From Sycobia sp. Sy_11 (taxonomy: Eukaryota; Arthropoda; Insecta; Hymenoptera; Epichrysomallidae), in contig JACCIC010000035.1 in the NCBI GenBank assembly GCA_018907035.1, forward strand, positions 1,440,001 to 1,504,000: 64,000 nt of DNA. Direction: 5' to 3'. This document shows, piece by piece, positions 37,360 to 50,200 of this stretch. The position numbers and the translations under genes were made by a program. The notes below the pieces were generated by a model. The model searched no databases. It saw only the letters and a program-made list of their open reading frames with translations, and was not told the origin of the DNA. Within the stretch, counting starts at the first letter, position 1. The number at the start of each line of letters is the position of its first letter.

Positions 37360-40300
37360 GTAAGTTTCGAACTTATCCAACTTAGCTTTATCATATGGGT
37401 TTTGTTTACTTACCGCCTGGGTATGAGTACGCGTGCACCCAAGAACTACACAACTATAAATAAAGAACAAATGATCTGCACTGATCGAATGAATAACTCG
37501 AGCTCATTCGATTTTTGATTATATGACAACGATTATTTTTCTATTTCACGCTTTATAATTATATATTAATATTTTCATGAAAATGAGTGCAAGGTCGTTT
37601 CTTTTTAAATAATTTACAATAGAATTTAAGATACGCGATCGTGATGAGAAAGATTGTGGACAATTGGTAAGAAAGCTTTGCTAATTTCTGTGCTGCTGCT
37701 CTGATCTTCGGCCCTGACTCTCTCTCCGAAGCTCCGTCGTTGTGAGACTTGCTATCTCGGGCTAAAGAGGTCCTGATATTGGTTTTGAATTTTTATTGAT
37801 TTTTTTTTTAAAAAAAATTTTACTTTATATTATTATTTATGCAATAAACTGAATGACAAAGAGAAAATAGCTTTAGCAACATGAATAACCCCGCTTGCGG
37901 TTGTATTCGCATTCTTCCTTCATTGTTCTGTCTCCATTTTAATTGCTTATTACTTTTTCTTTTGTTAACGTCATGTATATTCTCATGTTAATTCTTTCAT
38001 CATTTCCTCATTCACTCATTGCCTCCCATTTCTTTCACCAATCACTGGCTTGCCAATTTTTCTTTACTGTCTCTCTCTCTCTCTCTCACACTCTTTTCTC
38101 TCTTTTCTCTCTTTTCTCTCTTTTCTCTCTTCTCTTTACGTTGCTTAGGCTGCACTTTTTTCTCTAACTTTCCAACTCGTTTATTGACTCCTCGAAAATC
38201 TCTCTCGCTCGCTGCGCAGATTCTACCCCGCGTATTTTTTGTGTGTACATATTACCTGCGAATACGAAATAACGCAGTCATACACACGCAAAATCTCCGA
38301 CATCCCCATCTTGCACACTGTCTATCTGTCCAGGTCGCTTCCCACTTCTCTGTCAGTTGCTCTCTTTATCTTTCTCCAGCACATTATTTAGCCCGCGCTC
38401 TTTCTCTCTTCCTCAACTCTCAAAGCCTATACGCAGCTCCAAAACCTTCCATTAGCCCTAGCGGTATATAACCACTACTACCACCGCCACCATCACCACC
38501 ACGACTGCCACCGCCGCCAAGCACCACATCGACGCACACGCGGAAAGCGCGTCGCAAGCCAAACCTTCGTGCACGCAAATTTGCGGACGATATTCGCAAT
38601 ATTTGCCCCGGGTACCGGGCCATTGTTTCGGGCACCGAGTTTATTATGAATCGATCCGAAGAGAGAGGACCGAGAGCGGGAGAGAGACAGAGGGAGATAC
38701 TGCAACGTCACCCCGTTCCGATTTCAAGCCACCGAGAACTACTCTGCCTCCTCCACCTCCGCGCCATATGCGAGCTTCTCTTCTACCCTCTTCCTCTTTC
38801 ACCCCGTGTATTCCACACGTCTGGTCCTGTCGAATTCGTAGCCTCCTCCTCCCCCCATCGCCCTCCTCATCACCGTACTCTCTAAAAGCCAAAACTCCAA
38901 ATGTCGAGTGCCCTGCCGTTCAAGTCTTACTGCCGCGAATGTATATAATTTGCCCTTCAGAATGACAATTTTTAGTTTTACTTTGCTACTTAAAAGAACA
39001 TATTAAAGATTAAAATTATTAAATCCATTCTCTTATACAGAAACTTTTGTTTTCTTTGCTACCGTAGAATGTTTAAAAATATTCTTACGAAATAGATTTT
39101 TTATTGTTTATTTTATCATAAATATATCATTAATTAGAAATATATTGTTTTTATGAATGTGTATTTAAATATTCGTTACTGTTCGATGGATGCAGTATGT
39201 AAGAGAGTATAGGGCCATGTCTCAACAATTTATGCTAGATTGACAAGAAGGAAATAGTCTACCTAGTTTGACCATTAAACTTTCGCGACTAATTGCCAAA
39301 TTAGTAAAAATCATGAAATTTCGGGTTATAATCAACTTGTAGTTAATTCGTCCGTGTTGACCGGGAACCTTGTTCTGTTTGGCATTGCAGGTGGACTATC
39401 CTCACCCCTGCAACGGGCCGCGGCCACTTCGCCCCATGGCGCGGTGATCGCACCTCCATCATCCTCTCTCGTGTCCTCGCAGGCATCGCTCCCCAGCCGG
39501 TCTACCCCTACACCTTCTTCTGTCGCGACCTCTACAAACTCATCGCTCCTCTTTCCTCCGCCCCTGCAAAACGTCGAGACCTTTGGATCTTTCCTCGGTG
39601 AGGAAATCGTAGCCAACTGGAGGCGTTCCTTGGAGAGATCAATCATGAGTCAGCAGCAGCAGCAACAACAACAGCAACAGCCGACGTCCCAAGCCTCCAC
39701 AGTCGGACTCCATCCGCCGGGCCCAGTGCTCAGTAGTCTAAATCACCTTCCATCGCCAACAGATCCAATTTTATCATCGAGCACACCGGCTAAATCGAAC
39801 ACGCCATTGGGTAATAGCGCAGCAGCCCTTGACTCCGCGGAAAAAGCGACTACACCTGTCTCCGGCCACGAAACTCCAGCTCCACCCACACCATCTTCCA
39901 CAACGACGCTTACTTCACCACCGATGCTGCAGCCACCATCATCTATCGTAGATTCGATCTCAATGAATGGACCGATAACGACCCAATCGGCTCCACTCCC
40001 ACCAAAGAGTCCAGCTGACGAGTCTATCTGTCAAAATAACAATAACAACAGTCATCATTTGGTTAATAACAATATTGGAAGCCTTAGTGTTTTGGATAGT
40101 CTGAAGAGTCCATTCCGTTTCGACGAGCGTTCACATCCGTTCAGATTTGGCGATGAATTTGGAGCAGCTGGAATGGCTGGACGTCTGGGCGAATCTTTGA
40201 TACCAAAGGGCGATCCGATGGAGGCAAGACTACAGGAGATGTTGCGCTACAACATGGACAAGTATGCGTCACAGAACTTAGATACCCTTCACATCGCCAG

Positions 40301-41546
40301 GCGAGTGCGCGAATTGCTGTCTATACATAACATTGGTCAGCGATTGTTTGCCAAATATGTATTGGGTTTAAGTCAGGGCACTGTCAGTGAGCTTCTAAGT
40401 AAGCCAAAGCCCTGGGACAAATTAACGGAGAAAGGTCGCGACAGCTATAGAAAAATGCATGGCTGGGCCTGCGATGACAACGCTGTGATGTTACTCAAAT
40501 CTCTCATACCCAAGAAAGGTGAGTCGACCTGTCTTTCTCTTCTCTGTTGTGAACAATTTTTTATAACAATACATTGTCAATGAATTCACTACATACTCAC
40601 ACATAAGACATCGTAACGGGTTCTCGATTTTTCTCACTAATTCATTCGCTGCTTGCTTTTCGCTTTAAAATCTCTCTCACATCTAAATCAGACAAATCGA
40701 GAATTCAGAGATGCACCATATATTTCCTAAAATTCTTTCGCCTAGCACTGCCAATAATTAATGTTTCGCCGATTTACTAACCTAATTGCGAGCTCTAATT
40801 TAACTGCATATATAAGCTGTTGTAAATTTAACTTATACTCGCTCTTCCTGATAGCATATAAATAAAAACGTCCAGAATCGTTTAATTAAGTTAATCATCT
40901 GAACAGGACGCCAGCGTTTTAATTAAATTTATTAATAATACCAGATAGCAAGTATAAATCATTCACAATGAATTGTCTATTTTTTCGTTCAACTAAACGA
41001 ACGATAAAATAAAGGAATTTCTTGGATGAGTAAAAATTGGGTCGAGACAATCAATATTGAAAGCACTGCCTGAAAACGAAATCTGAGAATTAGGGAATAT
41101 TGTGAAAGCCACCGGCTCGGTTTCACAATCCCATCAGTCTATCAACCGCGCTAGCCTATTGATTGCCCGAGCGAATTTGTCAGGTATATTGTTTCGCCTA
41201 ACAGCTCTCGGGAAATAGTCGACACGCGGGTTTATTATTGTAGCAGGGAGATTCGTAGATAACGCCGAATCGCGTCAGAATAAATTCCTTAGAGATTCCT
41301 TTTGCTCACTCAAGCTTCTTCTGTGCCAACCGAAGAATAAAGACTATTGAGAGAGCAAAGACAAACAAAATAAAAAATGAAAGATGGAAAGAGAGATTGT
41401 GAACAAAGAGATGTGACTTTCCTCTATGGCTTAGAATTAGACTACAAAAAATAATTTATATTTTTCCTTAATTATATTCTTCTAGAACTAATTAATTATG
41501 CTAGAAGTTCTGCAGTCAAATCTCACCTCTTTTGTCTCTTTTCCCT

Positions 41547-41604
<58 letters not shown>

Positions 41605-43410
41605 TCTGTGTCTCTCTCTCTCTCTTTCTCTTTCTCTCTGTCTCTCTTTCTCTCGCTCTTCTCGTATCTGGAGTGACAAAAATACATAATAGAAATATGA
41701 AAATAAAGAGGAAAATAAATGGATGTTATTGACAATGATAATTTTGAGCATAACAATACTGACATTAAAATCATATAATCAATTTGTACAAGATTTCTTG
41801 CCTGATTTGCTAGTTTTTCCGTGGTTTTCAAGGAAAACTTTTTGGTGTACGAGAGCCATAAATACCTCAAGTTTGAATTGTCGGAAATTGAAAAGCATTA
41901 GAGTTAACGAGTTAGCATGCGTGCGAATTCGGCAGAGAAAATTACGAGCTTTACAATCTGCTATGTGGAAAACTAAAGTTCTGAAGAGGGTCAAGGAGAG
42001 AAAAAGGGACGATGAGGAATCGTGAAGACTCGGCAAGGTTGTAATTGACCTTCATAGCTACATCATTCTCCAAGAAGATATTGATCTTCTGTAGATGGGA
42101 TATTTATGAAAGTCTAGAAAGATATGTAGCTAAAATTTAGTATCTTGGAAAAAAACTGGTGCGACATCGTATAAGATAAAGCTACAGAGCCATCAATAAG
42201 CGATTGCGATAAAGTATTCTAAACTTTTAAAATATTTGAAGCGCAATGTTGGAAGTTTATTGGATGAAGTATCAAGTCAATGAAAAGTTGTATAAATATA
42301 TAATAGCTTTACTCTACCTCAGGGTAAGCGATTCTCGTCGTCTCGTGCTTTTCCCATCGCTAATTATTGTTACGCAGACTTGCACTTTTTGCCTGCGCTC
42401 TCTTCGCTTTGGGAGAAAACTCGCAACGTCTTGATAATCACAAAAGCCGCTGACGTGATTCAATAGAATAAATATATACAAGCAACGTTGCTTCAGAACT
42501 TCCCTAATCAGTTAAGATTTATGGGCGCGAATCATCGACTATATTCCCTTCTTCTATCGAAGCATAAAGCGGGTCAGATCGTTCATTGACAGACTAGTTT
42601 TAGGTCTTCAAAATCCAGGTTTCTGTCTTTAAATAAAGATCTAACGACCTGCAAAGGCAGATAGAATTAACTATTTCTTACAAGCATCTACATTTTTTAC
42701 TGATTTGTGAGTACAAGATGATTTGCTCCAATAATATATACTATTTCACAAGTATATATCAATCCTTTTGAAAAATTATAGAATAAATATACGATAAGTA
42801 GAATTATATATAATATCACTAGAAACTCTAAAAAAAAACTCTGAAATTTAGTGAGATGAAAATCTCAATATTGGATTGGTTAAGTTCTTGTCGGTTAAAA
42901 CAATTCACTAGTCTGCGTCCCTTGGTCACTAACTGACCATCAACTGATTCGAGTCCAAACGACAGTACGAGCCACCATAGCTGTCTCTGCAAACGATTCC
43001 CCTTAATTGCGTCGCTATTCGCCGCTCTCTCACTACGTGCAGCGCTATAAAGAGGAGAACAGAGTCAGAAGGGGAGTGCGTGCTCATGCTTCAACGCCAA
43101 TTACCTCGAGTGCGAGAGCGCGCGCACACACAACTGCAAAGCGCGAACGAGTTTCGTCTCTCGCTCATTAGCCGTCGGCGTCGCGTCTTTCCTCCGCCTT
43201 ACGATATTATCGCAGCGGCAGCAGCGCAACTTATGTGTATATACCTAAATCTTTCATATGTGTAGTAGCTGCCAGGACGAAGTATAGCAGTACAGTGGGC
43301 TTCCTTAAGCGTTGCCTTCGCAGTCGCGATCGCATTCTCACGGAATCATATCGTGGGTGAGCGTTTTGTAACGGCAGGATTAGCGAGAGGAACCGGGGGA
43401 AAGGAAGAGA

Positions 43411-43447
<37 letters not shown>

Positions 43448-45314
43448 AGGGAGAGAGAGTCAGAAGGGGGAGGCATTGTCGAAGCTCGCATAGCGCGCGT
43501 GAGCAAGAGAAAGAAGGGAAGGGGTGGGGGCTGATTGTGGAGCTAGAGGGGCGTCGAATAGATTCGCGGCGACGATTTTACGGCAATATAATTGCCGCGA
43601 AACGCGACTTCCACCAATGTCGTTGTTTTCGCTCCAGCAAAACTCCTCGCGAAGACGCTGGCTGAAAAATATAGTGACCATTGTTCTTTTCGGACCAGCA
43701 CGCCCGCAGAAGAGTGATCGACTGATTGCTTCTTTCTTTCGCCTCTTTTTCCCTTTTTCCTGTTCTGTTTTTTTTCTTTCATTGTTACGACAACGTTTGC
43801 TATAATGATAATTGCTTTCATTGTAATCGCGAGTTTTTATTTTCTTTGCACACACACGCGCGCGCGCGCGCGCCGCCGCCGCTGCCGACTCCGTGGCCGC
43901 TGCCACCGCCGCCGCCAACCTCGGAGTTCGTGAAAGTTTCGCGAAATTTTATGGTTTTTCAGGAGAAAATTACTCGACTGATTTCGCTTCCAATTTCTCG
44001 AGGAGCGCCTTATTCTGCGTACCCGCGCAGCCTATATATGCGCAAAAGTTGCGCAAGCCTGATATTCTCACGGGAAAAAAAATCAACTATCGAAATAACT
44101 TCTTTCTCCAGTTCATCATTGTTGCGTACGAACGATATAATCATTATAATGATTATTGTCTGGGCGATTCGAGACTATATACCGGCTCGAAATTCTCGGC
44201 CAATTCCCCCCTACCACCAGCCCCATCACAATTTTTTCGTTGCAGGCCAAAGCAGCCCGCTCAACCCGCTAAACGAACCGTGACTCTTATTAATAATTAT
44301 ATTATTAATAAAGTTTCGTCATCCTGCGGAAATGGAAATCGGGCCCTGAATCATCCAACCGACCGAGCGGGCGCTCGCCGCGAGCAGCGGAGCGTGATTC
44401 TCGCTCCTATATACGTATATACCTGTACATTCGACGGAGAACCCGCGCCCGCCGGGAAAGGCAAATAAATCCCTAGCGATATTCCCCTTTCGCCGCGTTC
44501 GAGTAGTCAGTCATCGGCTACTTTTGCGGGCCGCGCCGCGGACGATATGTGTGAGAACCAGTGAGTCGCCGACCCGCGAGAGAAAAAAAATGACGATAAA
44601 ATGCTACTGTGCGCAATAGGCTGCGGAGTCTAAACAAGGCGCCATAAAAGCGATTCTTTATCGCTGTGTATAAAGGAATATTTCATACAGTTTTCGCAAG
44701 AAGACTTCGTACTGCAAACTCCTCGCTCTTTTACTTATTCAGCTGTTTAAGTTGCTGAATAAATTATGCATCTATAAATGGTAGAATAATTATTACTAAA
44801 AATTCAATAGTAAGGAAGCTCATAACAATTCATTGGTTCCAAATTATATCTAATTATTCGCGGCAGACAAATATTTTAATAATTAATTAATCTTCGAATA
44901 GTCCACGATATAGAATTTAATACATAAGACATAATAGACACAGTAGGATGTCAGTTTTATAATAAGAATCAGCATTTGTAACGCGAAAATCGTCTTTTTT
45001 AACGACTATCGCTCTCAAAGTTATATTAAATTAAATTAAACAATCTATTCAGTTTCAAATGAGTAAAAAATATTATAGCATCCTGAAAAAGTTTCGAAGG
45101 TCGGAAGATGTGACTAAATAAATGAAATGCGTAAAAATGAAACGGGATGTCGACATCTTCGACTATAGCGCGATCACAATCGAAAGTCAATTGTATATTG
45201 AATATTGAACACTAGCGAATATTTGCCGCAAGCGAATGGCTCAACGCCTGATTGACGGATTACTGGCGCGTGCTGGCAGCGATTCAAGCGTTGCGACAAT
45301 GCAAGATGCGCATA

Positions 45315-45375
<61 letters not shown>

Positions 45376-45833
45376 ACTCCCCCTCTCCTTCTTAAGATCG
45401 GAGCTTTTCCGTCCAAGCTATATAGCAAACTTTATTCGACCAACCGTCACGCTGTTCGCTCGGGTGCTCACTATTCTGGCAAAAGACGGCAGAGCCTCCT
45501 ATCATACTCGAAATCGGATGGCTTTAGCCTCTCGTTTTTACACGCATCGTTCAATGTTTAACTCATTTTACTAGGAAAATTCTGCCGTGAAATGATGGCG
45601 ACTGGTTACGCAATAAAGGGGTCAATATTTTCGGTTATTCAGAATGGAGATTTATTACTGTCCAATGATGATATTTAGGTCAAACTTACGGATTTAGTAA
45701 TGTAGTATTGACTTATGATTAAACGTAATTCGCTTATGAAATGCGAAGCAGAATTCATGGATGAAACTAATGAACTGGCGATCGATAGCCATTGAGTTTT
45801 CAGAATACTCTTTCAAAAATGTACAAGCATATA

Positions 45834-45895
<62 letters not shown>

Positions 45896-47164
45896 ACTCG
45901 CATTCTGAAGAGCAATCAAAGGAAGACGATCGATGGCAGATTTGTCTGAGACCAGAAGGTTGATTGGTCAATTAGATAGGAAACACGTAGGACACTTGTG
46001 TACTTTCGTGAGGGAAGAGCTCGCGAGGACGACCGCAGCTGAGGGGCGGAAAGTCGAAGAGAGAATGAAAGAGGAGGAGATAGGGAGGGAGAGAGAGAGA
46101 GAGAGAGAGGCAGAGAGATATAGAGAGAGGTAAAGAGGCGGACGATAGCAAGAGGATATTTTAATTATTGCGAGCGGGATATACTCGAGCGTGTCGGCTT
46201 CGCCCCGCGGCGCTGTACTATCGATTTTGGCCTTGCGTTAATTGCTATCACCTTCGATTCCAAGCTCGAATCTTTAATCCTTCGTTGGTAAATAAACACT
46301 ACTAAATCCGACAGGAAAGCAGATTTACACAATCAGACTTTGATCTCTCTTTTTTCAAAAAAATTCGTGGAAATAAGTTTTTATAATCGAAACTACTTAA
46401 AGTAGTTTAAGTATTTTAACTTACACGTTAAAGAATTAAATAATTCTACCAATTAATGTAAATATTGCAAAGATATACAAGTTTTTCTTGATTATTTATT
46501 TATACATACTAAATTCAGTTTAGTAGTATAAATAAAGATTACATTCTGTATTTTTAAAGTAATTATAGTCTAGTTTAAAAAAAGTAAAATATTGTTTTAC
46601 GTTTATCATAATCATAATTTATCATAAGATACAGTTCTTAAAATTTGCCGGCTTCTATAATAAATTTACTAATTTTAATAAAAAACGTAAACAAGATAAC
46701 AACGGTTATTATTCAATGAAAATTAAAACTTGAAAACAAAATTCTTAATGCACGAATACATTGCCGTGAAAATACAAGCTGTGGAACATAATATGAAAAT
46801 AGTATACATCTTCTAGCGCCCATAGTTAAGTGCAGTGCAGAATTTTCGTTTGTTTTGAAATCCACAAAACATTATAAATTTAACGGGATTTCAGCGTTGC
46901 TATTGTTATAAATATTCATGGAGGAAAATACCGTAATGTCCCTTCTATACACAGTTTATTTTGCAATTTTGAATAGACACTAATAAATATGCAAATGGAT
47001 CGAGCGATAGAACATGACATCGTTACTTTTACCAAACTAAAAATGAAGATATCGTCGAGAAAAATATATAAATAATAATAAAAGCGTTTAATTTAATAAC
47101 AGTTTCAGTCGGTAATACACAGGGTGACATAAATATGCTACCGACGCAGACGAGCCCCTGACCA

Positions 47165-47233
<69 letters not shown>

Positions 47234-50200
47234 TAGATATATGTGTGTAAAATATTTGTTATTTTAGTTATTAAAGTTAATTATAAGAAAACGAAAAAGC
47301 CATTGAAAGAACGCACCGCAAGTCGTGCCTTACCCGTAGAGTATGTTTCAGGCAAGGAGCAGGGAATGCCCGCTTTCGCGCGCGGCCCCCAGGAGGGCGG
47401 TGGCCCCGGCGCCGGTAATGGCGGCAATAACGGACAGGGCGGCGTCGTGGGCCCGGCCCCGAGCACGCCCCAGGACATGAACGAGGAGCAGCGCATCGCG
47501 CACATGCTCACCGAGTCCGGCCACATGCAGCTGAGCCGGCACAGCGAGGCCGAGACGTCGAACGACGCCGACAGCAAGAGCCCGAGCCGGCTGAACTGCC
47601 CGAGCCCCTTCGGCAAGGACCGCAGCATGGACAGCCAGAATCGCAGACTGAAGAAGTACGAGAACGACGACATTCCCCAGGAGAAGGTGGCGAGGATTTA
47701 TCACGAGGAGCTGGCCAAGATTATGGGCCGGAGAATGGAGGATATGCGCGGGCCAAGGGACTTCCCCAACGCGTAAGCTATCAGGAATTCGTCCGCTACT
47801 TAATACTTACTTCTCGGGTCCCAGTTTTTCTGTGTATTTTTATTCATTTGCATAGTCAATTTATTATTCCTGTGCATTCTGATTAAAACGCTACTTGCAG
47901 ATAAACTGCATTCAGCAATATTATTATAAATTATTTGTAAATCTATCTTTTATTCATACACTGATATTATCGTAATGCATAAATAAATCAATATCAAAAT
48001 CTCACTTCTGTAGATCAGATATCCATTTAATGTTTGAATTTTAAAACAGACAGTAAACTATTCTTTTAATATTACAAACGAATATTTGAAACTCCCTGTT
48101 CTCTCTTTATTTTGTACCCAATAAAATTGGTCGAATAATGGTTAGTATACGATCGAATATTCGGTTATGCAAATAAACATCTTCCGGGAATATGTTATTG
48201 TTATAATGTCATTCAATAAGCGACGTGAAAAGTTTTTGGCGCATGCCCCAGACAAGCTTCAAAAATATTGACTAAATAATTAAGTTTCAAACTATTTTCG
48301 ATCTCCGTGTTATTTTTTAACGACTTTTTCATCGTAATGTTTCCTTTGCTATTTTAAAAACTACTTATTTCGAATTTGACATTATCGTTTCATGCTGAGC
48401 AATATTCAATTTTAATTTAGCTTGACTTGTTGTTGAGCGTTTATTCAAATATGTTGTCAACTGACTTTATCAAAATGTAATTGCTTGTTCCAATGAGACT
48501 CCTATAAAAATCGATTAATGTCGGAGTGCATAGAAAAATAAACTGTTTGAAACTTTATTTTTGAATTATTCACTAGATTGAATAAATTATCTGATCTATT
48601 CAATTTATAATAGCATTTTGTCTTTTAATAACAAGTGTGAATAAAATATTGATTTTTCTTATTCCACAGTAGATACATTTACGTTCTGCTAAACGTACAA
48701 TACTTGAACATAAAATACTAGACAAAAATATTCCTATGTATATACAATACTCGATGTTATCTTATTAATTTAAAAGCATCAAGAAAGATAAATATTGCAT
48801 GACCGAACGATGCCATTCGCTTTTTCTAATATAACCAAAAAGTATAAAGTAGCGATCATAGACTCAAAAGAGGACAGCATGTTATCCCAACTGATCGTAG
48901 CGCGATGTTTCCACCATTTTTCAGTGGTCAGAACCTGCAGGGCATGGAGCGTACGCAGGAGGAAATTCGCATGGCCTTAGACGCCTACCACCGGGAGCTT
49001 CAAAAGCTGAACGTCGCCCAGGGACTGCCGTACCCGACGCAAATTTCGGGCCTGCTGGCGCTCCAGCAGCACGCCATTCAGCAGCATCACCTGGCAACCA
49101 ACGGGGGCGCCGGCTCCGGGGCGGCCTCCGCTGCGGCCGCCGCAGCCGCCGCCGCCGCAGCCGCCCAGGATCTCAGTCTCGGCAACATCCTCAGGAACAA
49201 GATGATCAACGGCGTGTCCGAGGAGGAGAAGGAGAAGATGGAGGAGGCCATGAGGCACGCGGGCAGCGCGTTCTCGCTCGTGAAGCCGAAGCAGGAGCCG
49301 TCCGGCGCCCAGTCGACGCCCGGCGGTTCCAGCGCCAGCTCGCCCCTCGGCAACTCCATCCTGCCCCCCGCAATGACGCCTGGGGATGACTTCGCCGGGG
49401 CCGCGGCCGCAAGCCCGCTACAGAGGATGGCCTCAATTACCAATAGCCTCATCAGTCAACCGTCCACGCCGACCCATCACTCAGCCAATCAAAGACCGCT
49501 GAAGGCCGTACTTCCTCCGATTACGCAGCAGCAGTTCGACGTCTATAATAATCTCAACACCGAGGACATTGTCAAGAGGGTAAGGGCAATTGTACGAAAT
49601 GTTTCTTGATGCAAATGAAAATGTTCGATAGAGAAAGCATTTGTAATCAATTTTTAACTGGTACACATTTTGTATACGTTCATTTATCTGACAGTTTGAA
49701 AATATAGATGTTGATGATTTATTTAAATAGGCCTTTCAAACATCGTCACAAGTGTAATAAAGACACAAAAGAATTAATTTCATAAATCGTCTTAGATTAA
49801 AGCTAAGATTTTTGAATGATTATTATTTCTGTCCAACCATATAGTTAACGAAATTTAATAACTCATCATTGAATAAATTTTTTTTATTCTCATAAAACCA
49901 GTCATACTGTAAATTATATAATATAATTAGTTTCGTTCAACTTATATTTTACTTTACATTTGCTGTATAGATTTTTCTTTTGCTGTTACCAAAAAATATG
50001 TTACCATATTTATATGCTTTATAATTGTGCTTCTCTGATAATTCCAGGTAAAAGAGCAACTTTCTCAGTATTCGATTTCTCAGCGCCTATTTGGTGAATC
50101 TGTTCTCGGCCTATCTCAAGGTTCTGTATCGGATCTTTTGGCTCGGCCTAAGCCTTGGCACATGCTCACGCAAAAAGGTCGGGAACCGTTTATTCGCATG

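Larger units (their letters stand above)
40519..47351 (+). other. cut intron B-C (6.8 kb), with possible internal promoter and alternative last exon
   Basis: This is the largest intron inside the sequenced part of cut. It is AT-rich at 40.6-42.8 kb and 44.6-47.3 kb, with a GC-rich island at about 42.9-44.6 kb. The island holds a TATA box (43047), an initiator-like TCAGTC (44507) 50 bases before a GTGAGT donor, and a strong acceptor at 44245 that opens an in-frame 12-codon tail and stop. Microsatellites lie at 41553-41650 (CT), 43416-43441 (GA), 45318-45369 (CT), 45837-45891 (TA) and 47170-47231 (TA). The last of these stops only 120 bases before exon C. Confidence 0.75.

Noticed and set aside
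37016..37394. Second + frame (115 codons) and minus frame (114 codons) over cut exon A
   Set aside because: These are shadows caused by the high GC3 of the real coiled-coil frame, which alone splices in phase and matches CUX.
49087..49452. Minus-strand frames across cut exon D
   Set aside because: They are shadows of the GC-rich polyalanine-coding exon. The + frame has good splice borders and Cut similarity.
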